Shown: piece by piece, positions 59,285 to 64,000 of the stretch
Layout of the letters: each line of letters begins with the position of its first letter
Position numbering within the stretch: the stretch's first letter is position 1
NCBI RefSeq assembly: GCF_000214215.1
Contig: NC_015559.1
Span: 2,653,001-2,717,000, forward strand
DNA from: Marinomonas posidonica IVIA-Po-181
Lineage (GTDB): Bacteria > Pseudomonadota > Gammaproteobacteria > Pseudomonadales > Marinomonadaceae
Reading direction: 5' to 3'
Length of the DNA stretch: 64,000 bases
Translations under genes and position numbers: made by a program
Notes under the pieces: model-generated
Told to the model about the DNA's origin: nothing
The model's database searches: none
The model's input: the letters and a program-made list of their open reading frames with translations, nothing else

Positions 59285-60523
59285 ATGAAAAAAAATGTCC
59301 TCATTATTGGTGGCGGAGGCGTGGCGCGCGTCGTCGCTCACAAATGCGCTCAACACAACGACACACTGGGCAATATCGCCATTGCTTCACGTAGCGTTGC
59401 GAAATGCGACAATATTGTCGCCAGTGTCCTAGACAAAGGCAGTATGAAAGTCGAAGGCCGCATTCAAGCATTTGCTCTAGATGCTTTAGATGTGCCAGCC
59501 ACCGTAAAACTGATTCAAGACACGGAATCCCAAATTGTCATTAACGTGGGATCGGCCTTCATTAATATGTCTGTTTTAGAAGCCTGCATCGAAACCGGTG
59601 CTGCTTACTTGGACACAGCCATCCACGAAGAACCAGAAAAAATCTGTGAACAGCCACCTTGGTACGCCAACTATGAGTGGCAACGCCGTGATCGTTGTAA
59701 AGACAACAGCATCACCGCCATTCTCGGTGTGGGTTTTGATCCGGGTGTGGTCAACGCTTATGCGGCCTTAGCCTACAATGATTACTTCGACAGTGTCAGT
59801 GATATCGACATCATCGACATCAACGCAGGCAGCCACGGTAAATACTTTGCGACTAACTTTGACCCAGAGATCAACTTCCGTGAATTTACCGGACGTGTTT
59901 ACTCTTGGCAAAACCGTCAGTGGCAAGAAAACAAAATGTTTGAAATCAGCCGTACCGACGACCTGCCCGTAGTTGGCGAACAAACAGCCTATATGACGGG
60001 CCATGATGAGGTTCACTCTTTATCACAAAACCTAGACGTGCCTAATGTTCGTTTCTGGATGGGGTTTGGCGAACACTACATTAACGTCTTCACCATTTTG
60101 AAAAACCTAGGCCTGCTGTCTGAGCAGCCTGTTAAAACCGCAGAAGGCTTAGAAGTGGTACCACTGAAAGTCGTAAAAGCAGTATTGCCTGACCCTTCTT
60201 CTTTGGCACCGGAATACACAGGTAAAACCTGCATCGGTGACGTTGTCAAAGGGATAAAAGATGGCGAAGAAAAAGAAGTCTTCATCTACAACGTGGCGGA
60301 TCACAAAGACGCTTATAACGAAGTAGGTAGCCAAGGTATTTCTTACACCGCTGGTGTACCACCGGTTGCCGCGGCCATTTTGGTGGCGAACGGCACTTGG
60401 GATGCCAAAGAAATGCGCAACGTTGAGCAACTAGACCCTAAACCTTTCTTAGGTTTGTTGAACGACATGGGGCTTCCAACACGCATTAAAGACGAAAACG
60501 GCGATCGCCCTTTCACGCTTTAA
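59285..60523 (+). CDS. Carboxynorspermidine/carboxyspermidine dehydrogenase (saccharopine dehydrogenase family)
   Basis: 412 residues from the ATG at 59285, with GGAGAG ahead. Rossmann loop VLIIGGGGVARVVAHKCAQH, NVGSAFINMSVLEACIETGAAYLDTAIHE, and LGVGFDPGVVNAYAA are typical of the Lys1-like CASDH. The enzyme condenses aspartate semialdehyde with a diamine and reduces the product. Together with NspC it forms the alternative spermidine/norspermidine route found in Vibrio and many marine bacteria. Which diamine is used cannot be told from sequence. Confidence 0.93.
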   Translation: MKKNVLIIGGGGVARVVAHKCAQHNDTLGNIAIASRSVAKCDNIVASVLDKGSMKVEGRIQAFALDALDVPATVKLIQDTESQIVINVGSAFINMSVLEACIETGAAYLDTAIHEEPEKICEQPPWYANYEWQRRDRCKDNSITAILGVGFDPGVVNAYAALAYNDYFDSVSDIDIIDINAGSHGKYFATNFDPEINFREFTGRVYSWQNRQWQENKMFEISRTDDLPVVGEQTAYMTGHDEVHSLSQNLDVPNVRFWMGFGEHYINVFTILKNLGLLSEQPVKTAEGLEVVPLKVVKAVLPDPSSLAPEYTGKTCIGDVVKGIKDGEEKEVFIYNVADHKDAYNEVGSQGISYTAGVPPVAAAILVANGTWDAKEMRNVEQLDPKPFLGLLNDMGLPTRIKDENGDRPFTL

Positions 60524-60557
60524 GCCAGCTTATTCTTTAAAAAGAAAACGTTAGCAA

Positions 60558-60597
60558 ATAAAAATCCCCTGTGAGCCTTCTCACTGGGGATTTTTTT
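60558..60597. terminator. Terminator after the carboxynorspermidine genes
   Basis: AAAAATCCCCTGTGAG, loop, CTCACTGGGGATTTTTTT: a long stem with flanking A and T runs, between convergent genes. Confidence 0.9.
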
Positions 60598-60620
60598 ATG
60601 ATCGATTGCAGTGAACAACC

Positions 60621-61799
60621 TCATTTATTTATGCGATTCAATGAGGTTTTCATCCTTTCTACGGCTTGCCTTGGTGTTATTTCCCACACCTTCACAAAGG
60701 CTTTGTAAACCCCCCACAAAAAGAGCAAAGGCATGACCAAGGTTTTGAGTAAAAACAGCGCCATCAAATTTAAGAACCTATCCATGGAAGCATTCAAGGA
60801 ATCCACATACCCCAAAATTTTGCTTTTTGCTGCCATGGTGACACGACTGAAACCACTGGTAAGGCTTTCAAAGGTACTCATTTCGCCATTCATGCGCTCA
60901 GTTAAGGACGCCATTTCATCGGCACTCTCTCGTTCTTGATCTGATAGATCAGCCAAGCTAATACGTTGAATTCGAATCTCATCGTTCAGCTGATCCAATT
61001 CAGTTTGAATGGCTTTCAATGCATCTGAGCGATTAAATAGACTATTAAAAGCACCCTCTTCTCCTGTCAACTTTGCTTTCTGCTCGCTTAACATGGCCTT
61101 TTCCTCATTAAGCTCTGCTAACGCGTCGCGCAACAATGACAGTTGCACTAACAGAGCATCATGCTTTTGTTTTTCCTGTTGCAAGTCTAGTGCAGCTTGG
61201 GCTTGTAACTCTGCAGTCAAATCCAATGACTGATCCAGTTGATCTGGGGAAACCGGAAACGCCTCCAGCGCCAAATTGTTTTGCGCAATGCGTGACTCAA
61301 CAAAGGCGCTGTCTACCCAACTGCTTGCTAACGCCACTAAGGCGATGGAGAACTTACACAAACAGGCAAACAAAAACACCCGATAGATAACCACCAAGCC
61401 ACTTAGAGAAAGGTAATAGCAAAGTAAATACAATCCACCAGACACACTGATAAAAACGTTGAAATACAAGGTTTGGAAGATTTCTACGAGAAATTTTTGA
61501 ATCAATAACGAAGAAATGGCGTACTTCATAATGGTCGAAAAGTCTTCCACCAAATCATTCAATGGATCCAACATTTCACCAATCTGAATCGAGCCAACAA
61601 TGGGGACATTAAGAGTAACGGTCGACAATACTGAGACTGTGGCATTGAATAATCTGGCCAAACCAAAAGACACGGATGAAGTCACTAATGAGGCATTTAT
61701 GTAGTCTTCGGCGTAACTGTCTATCACTCCGACCCAAGCCAAGGCAACCACCACTGATACCAATAAAAAAGTCCGCCACCTTGTAAGCCACTGCTGCAT
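60621..61799 (-). CDS. Unknown membrane protein with long central coiled coil
   Basis: 392 residues. An N-terminal membrane segment (FLLVSVVVALAWVGVI), two or three more around residues 105-165 (VFISVSGGLYLLCYYLSLSGLVVIYRVFLFACL), a coiled coil of about 120 residues (from about 200 to 320, with QAALDLQQEKQKHDALLVQL and LNEEKAMLSEQKAKL), then a last membrane segment (NLMALFLLKTLVMPLLFLWGVY) and a basic tail. No family recognised. Convergent with the carboxynorspermidine genes and divergent from the lldD region; nothing shows its role. Confidence 0.75.
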   Translation of the reverse strand: MQQWLTRWRTFLLVSVVVALAWVGVIDSYAEDYINASLVTSSVSFGLARLFNATVSVLSTVTLNVPIVGSIQIGEMLDPLNDLVEDFSTIMKYAISSLLIQKFLVEIFQTLYFNVFISVSGGLYLLCYYLSLSGLVVIYRVFLFACLCKFSIALVALASSWVDSAFVESRIAQNNLALEAFPVSPDQLDQSLDLTAELQAQAALDLQQEKQKHDALLVQLSLLRDALAELNEEKAMLSEQKAKLTGEEGAFNSLFNRSDALKAIQTELDQLNDEIRIQRISLADLSDQERESADEMASLTERMNGEMSTFESLTSGFSRVTMAAKSKILGYVDSLNASMDRFLNLMALFLLKTLVMPLLFLWGVYKAFVKVWEITPRQAVERMKTSLNRINK

Positions 61800-61872
61800 A
61801 CCATTCCCTTCTTATCGTATTTTTACTGCATCAAACATGGACACTAGCCTAATTTTCAATCGATCGCGAAGC

Positions 61873-62058
61873 ATTCGACTACTTTTTGTTCAGCTTGTTT
61901 GATCTGCATTACACTTTGGATCTGACCTTACTCACCAAGAACTGCTAACATAGAGACAAAAAAATCGACCACAATAAGGAAAACATATGAGTCTGATTTG
62001 TGAATTGAATGATTTACGACGCTTGTATCACAAAGGTAAGACAAAGATGTTGTCAGGA
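61873..62058. repeat. Direct repeat A: duplicated leader and 5' end of the lldD-like gene
   Basis: About 185 bases nearly identical to 63132-63316, at the same orientation. Shared blocks include CTGCATTACACT, GGATCTGACCTTACTCACCA, GACAAAAAAATCGACCA and AATAAGGAAAACATATGAGT, running from the promoter region through the ribosome site into the coding start. Similarity ends about 70 bases into the gene. Differences are scattered substitutions, so the duplication is not very recent. Confidence 0.9.
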
Positions 62059-62073
62059 ACAATCAAAAAATAG
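61987..62073 (+). pseudogene. Truncated copy of the lldD-like gene (28 codons)
   Basis: ATG at 61987 after AAGGAAAAC opens MSLICELNDLRRLYHKGK, which matches the start of the full gene at 63246 with a few changes, then drifts (TKMLSGTIKK) to a TAG at 62071. The rest of the enzyme is missing. It may still be translated as a short leader peptide ahead of the 62.1-kb gene. Confidence 0.8.
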
Positions 62074-62128
62074 ATCTACTGTACAAAAAATGCCCAGATA
62101 TCATCCAACTTGCTATAAGGAGACTGCA

Positions 62129-63058
62129 ATGATGATACGCGATACAAACCTCAGGAAAACAAAACTATGGCTGACTTCTGCACTGCTTTTTGTCTGTTGC
62201 ATTTGCTATGCTGCAGATGGTCAAAATAATCAGTTTACCTTGGTGATCAATGGGCAAAAGACGGAAGCACTGCCTATTGGATACAAATACATTGAGCATA
62301 ATGAAATATTACTGGATAGCACGACTGGAAAACCGGTCGGTAAAGCCAGCGAACTCCTTAACCCCATGCCTATGGTAGAGAAAAGAAAGAATGGAGCTCT
62401 TTATTTAGTTGATGCAATAGATGACAAGGGTTATCACCTGCAAAACTATACACAGACTAAAGCAAGACATAATTGGGTACATAGATGGGACAAGCTTGGC
62501 ATAGGATACCTATCAATTGATGACGTCACTTTATGGAGTTTAGGTGAAAATGAAGGTTCTGAGATTGAACTACTTGTTTACAACAATCAGAAAAACAAAA
62601 TAAAAGGCCGGCTGCGAGATTTTGCAACCCTTTCACATACCGGTACTAAATATTCCATCGATTTTTTAATATATGAGATTGATGGTGACTGGCTTAAGGT
62701 CGGTGATGATGCTTGGTTTAAATATGATAAGCGTTTCACTAGCATCAGCTATTGGCAGGACAGTTTAGTCGGAACACCTGAAGATGAAGGTTGGCCTGGT
62801 TACTCCATTCTTAATCAACCACTACTGACCAAGGATGCATCCGGTCAATATAGCCAATCCAAAACGCGAGTAACCACCGAAGGTAAATTCATCTACTTAC
62901 TGGAAAATGACGGCAACTATGGTTATGTAATGGCAACAGACAAACCTATCCCAACATGTGGTGATAAAAAAATCCCCCTGAAAGTGGACAAAGGCTGGAT
63001 CCGAACTTTCGATGACAATAAGACACCGATATTACATATTGAAGGGATGATCTGCTAA
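62129..63058 (+). CDS. Unknown secreted protein between duplicated lldD leaders
   Basis: 309 residues from the ATG at 62129, chosen because AAGGAG lies six bases upstream; the longer frame from 62009 overlaps the lldD remnant. A clear signal sequence (TKLWLTSALLFVCCICYAADG) predicts export to the periplasm. The mature part is rich in Asp, Tyr, Trp, Lys and Gly (IEHNEILLDSTTGKPVG, WLKVGDDAWFKYDKRFTSISYW), soluble and beta-like. No family recognised. Codon choice is more A/T-rich than the flanking genes. It probably uses the duplicated lldD promoter region. Confidence 0.75.
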   Translation: MMIRDTNLRKTKLWLTSALLFVCCICYAADGQNNQFTLVINGQKTEALPIGYKYIEHNEILLDSTTGKPVGKASELLNPMPMVEKRKNGALYLVDAIDDKGYHLQNYTQTKARHNWVHRWDKLGIGYLSIDDVTLWSLGENEGSEIELLVYNNQKNKIKGRLRDFATLSHTGTKYSIDFLIYEIDGDWLKVGDDAWFKYDKRFTSISYWQDSLVGTPEDEGWPGYSILNQPLLTKDASGQYSQSKTRVTTEGKFIYLLENDGNYGYVMATDKPIPTCGDKKIPLKVDKGWIRTFDDNKTPILHIEGMIC

Positions 63059-63131
63059 ACAAAGAATGCCTTGCTAGGCCATTCACTTTAATCTCAGTAT
63101 CAAGCTAAAGTGGATGTTCAGATATCATGAT

Positions 63132-63316
63132 ATTCGACGGCTTTTTCTTCACCTTGTTTGAACTGCATTACACTCTGGATCTGACCTTACTCACCAAGAG
63201 CGACTAACATAAAGACAAAAAAATCGACCAAAATAAGGAAAACATATGAGTCTGATTTGCGAATTGAATGATTTACGACACTTGTACCATAAACGCGTTC
63301 CTAAGATGTTTCAGGG
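63132..63316. repeat. Direct repeat B: leader and 5' end of the lldD-like gene
   Basis: The second copy of the roughly 185-base repeat, here continuous with the intact gene, so it is likely the original promoter region or an equal product of the duplication. See repeat A at 61873-62058. Confidence 0.9.
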
Positions 63317-64000
63317 GTATTGCGAATCTGGCTCTTGGACACAACACACCTTAGGGTTAAACCAATCGGATTTTAATCAAATCTTATTTCGACAACGTGT
63401 CGCACGAGATTTAGAGCCTCGCACATTACAGAGCAAATTAGTGGGCCACGATGCAAGCATGCCGTTGGCCTTAGCACCGGTTGGCTTATTGGGTATGCAA
63501 CATGCGGACGGTGAGATCTTAGCCGCACAAGCGGCAGAAGAGTTTGGCGTCCCCTTTACCTTATCCACCATGAGCATCTGCTCCATTGAAGCCGTGGCCG
63601 CCAAAACCCAATCGCCTTTCTGGTTCCAACTTTATGTGCAAAAAGATCGTGAATTTACGAAAAAACTCATTGATCGAGCCAAAGCTGCTGGCTGTTCTGC
63701 ATTGGTGGTGACTTTAGATTTGCAAATGATTGGACGTCGCCATGCGGATCATAGAAACGGTATGACAGCGCCGCCGAAATTAACCATACCAAACCTATTC
63801 GACATCGCCCGCCGCCCTCGTTGGGCAATGAAGATGCTAACAACCAGCAATCGAGAATTTGGTAACATTCAAGGCTGTGCCACCGGTGTGGACGACATGA
63901 ACGACCTAATGAAATGGACCGCAGGCTCATTTGATACCAAGCTTAGTTGGGAAGACATCCGCTACTTCCGCGACCTATGGCAAGGTCCACTCATCATCAA
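63246..64000 (+). CDS. lldD: FMN-dependent alpha-hydroxy acid dehydrogenase, L-lactate dehydrogenase-like (partial)
   Basis: 251 codons visible; the C-terminus lies beyond the window. ATG at 63246 with AAGGA. Matches the FMN-dependent family: DFNQILFRQRVARDLEPRTLQSKLVG, PLALAPVGLLGMQHADGE, TLSTMSICSIEAVA, FWFQLYVQKDR and SALVVTLDLQMIGRRHADHRNGM. The catalytic His/Arg loop lies outside. Family members oxidise L-lactate, glycolate or mandelate; L-lactate is the most likely substrate but is not certain. Its leader is duplicated upstream. Confidence 0.87.
   Translation, partial: MSLICELNDLRHLYHKRVPKMFQGYCESGSWTQHTLGLNQSDFNQILFRQRVARDLEPRTLQSKLVGHDASMPLALAPVGLLGMQHADGEILAAQAAEEFGVPFTLSTMSICSIEAVAAKTQSPFWFQLYVQKDREFTKKLIDRAKAAGCSALVVTLDLQMIGRRHADHRNGMTAPPKLTIPNLFDIARRPRWAMKMLTTSNREFGNIQGCATGVDDMNDLMKWTAGSFDTKLSWEDIRYFRDLWQGPLII

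Overview
The window looks like chromosomal DNA from a marine gammaproteobacterium of the Oceanospirillales type, most like Marinomonas. That placement is an inference from gene content: nickel superoxide dismutase, a SUF-only iron-sulfur locus headed by an IscR-type regulator, carboxynorspermidine enzymes, a CSS-EAL phosphodiesterase, moderate GC and dense housekeeping operons. No rRNA, tRNA, CRISPR array, prophage or transposase gene was seen.

Layout. 1-7.3 kb: truncated SlyD-type isomerase, DOPA-dioxygenase-like protein, a large symporter/hybrid histidine kinase, a TetR regulator, DUF2750, RsuA and an acetyltransferase. 7.3-9.8 kb: YitT protein, then a four-gene Ni-SOD operon (TPR protein, small His-rich membrane protein, sodN, sodX) behind a good Fur-box match. 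9.9-17.1 kb: rnr-rlmB-cobT-cobS-cobC-TRIC-cobO, all on the minus strand. 17.5-20.9 kb: divergent ppsR/ppsA. 21-28.4 kb: acyl-CoA hydrolase, divergent MFS/LysR pair, tpm, YgiQ, membrane protein. 28.6-37.4 kb: the conserved rlmN-pilW-rodZ-ispG-hisS-yfgM-bamB-der cluster. 37.5-46.1 kb: ndk, a sufE + IscS-type desulfurase pair, then iscR-sufBCDSA-sufT with tandem IscR-like sites. 46.3-50.6 kb: small membrane protein, fadH with a divergent TetR gene and paired operators, and a CbiM-type transporter under a cobalamin riboswitch. 50.9-57.9 kb: CSS-EAL protein, FUSC protein, YegD-type Hsp70, chemoreceptor, NnrU. 58-60.5 kb: carboxynorspermidine decarboxylase and dehydrogenase. 60.6-64 kb: an unknown coiled-coil membrane protein, then a secreted protein of unknown function sitting between two copies of the 5' end of an lldD-like gene.

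Four non-genic observations stand out. (1) A MITE-like repeat is present three times (4.6, 36.2 and 52.3 kb), with imperfect terminal inverted repeats and TA target duplications; two copies sit exactly in stop codons and keep them intact. (2) About 185 bp covering the leader and first 28 codons of the lldD-like gene is duplicated around an unrelated secreted-protein gene. (3) The IscS-type desulfurase appears to lack the C-terminal IscU-docking tail and is paired with sufE beside a SUF operon. (4) The Ni-SOD operon has a Fur box and two uncharacterised accessory genes.

Most of the window is ordinary core genome. No clearly new multi-gene defence or biosynthetic system was recognised; the best candidates for something undescribed are the accessory genes of the Ni-SOD operon, the stop-codon MITE and the duplicated lldD leader.
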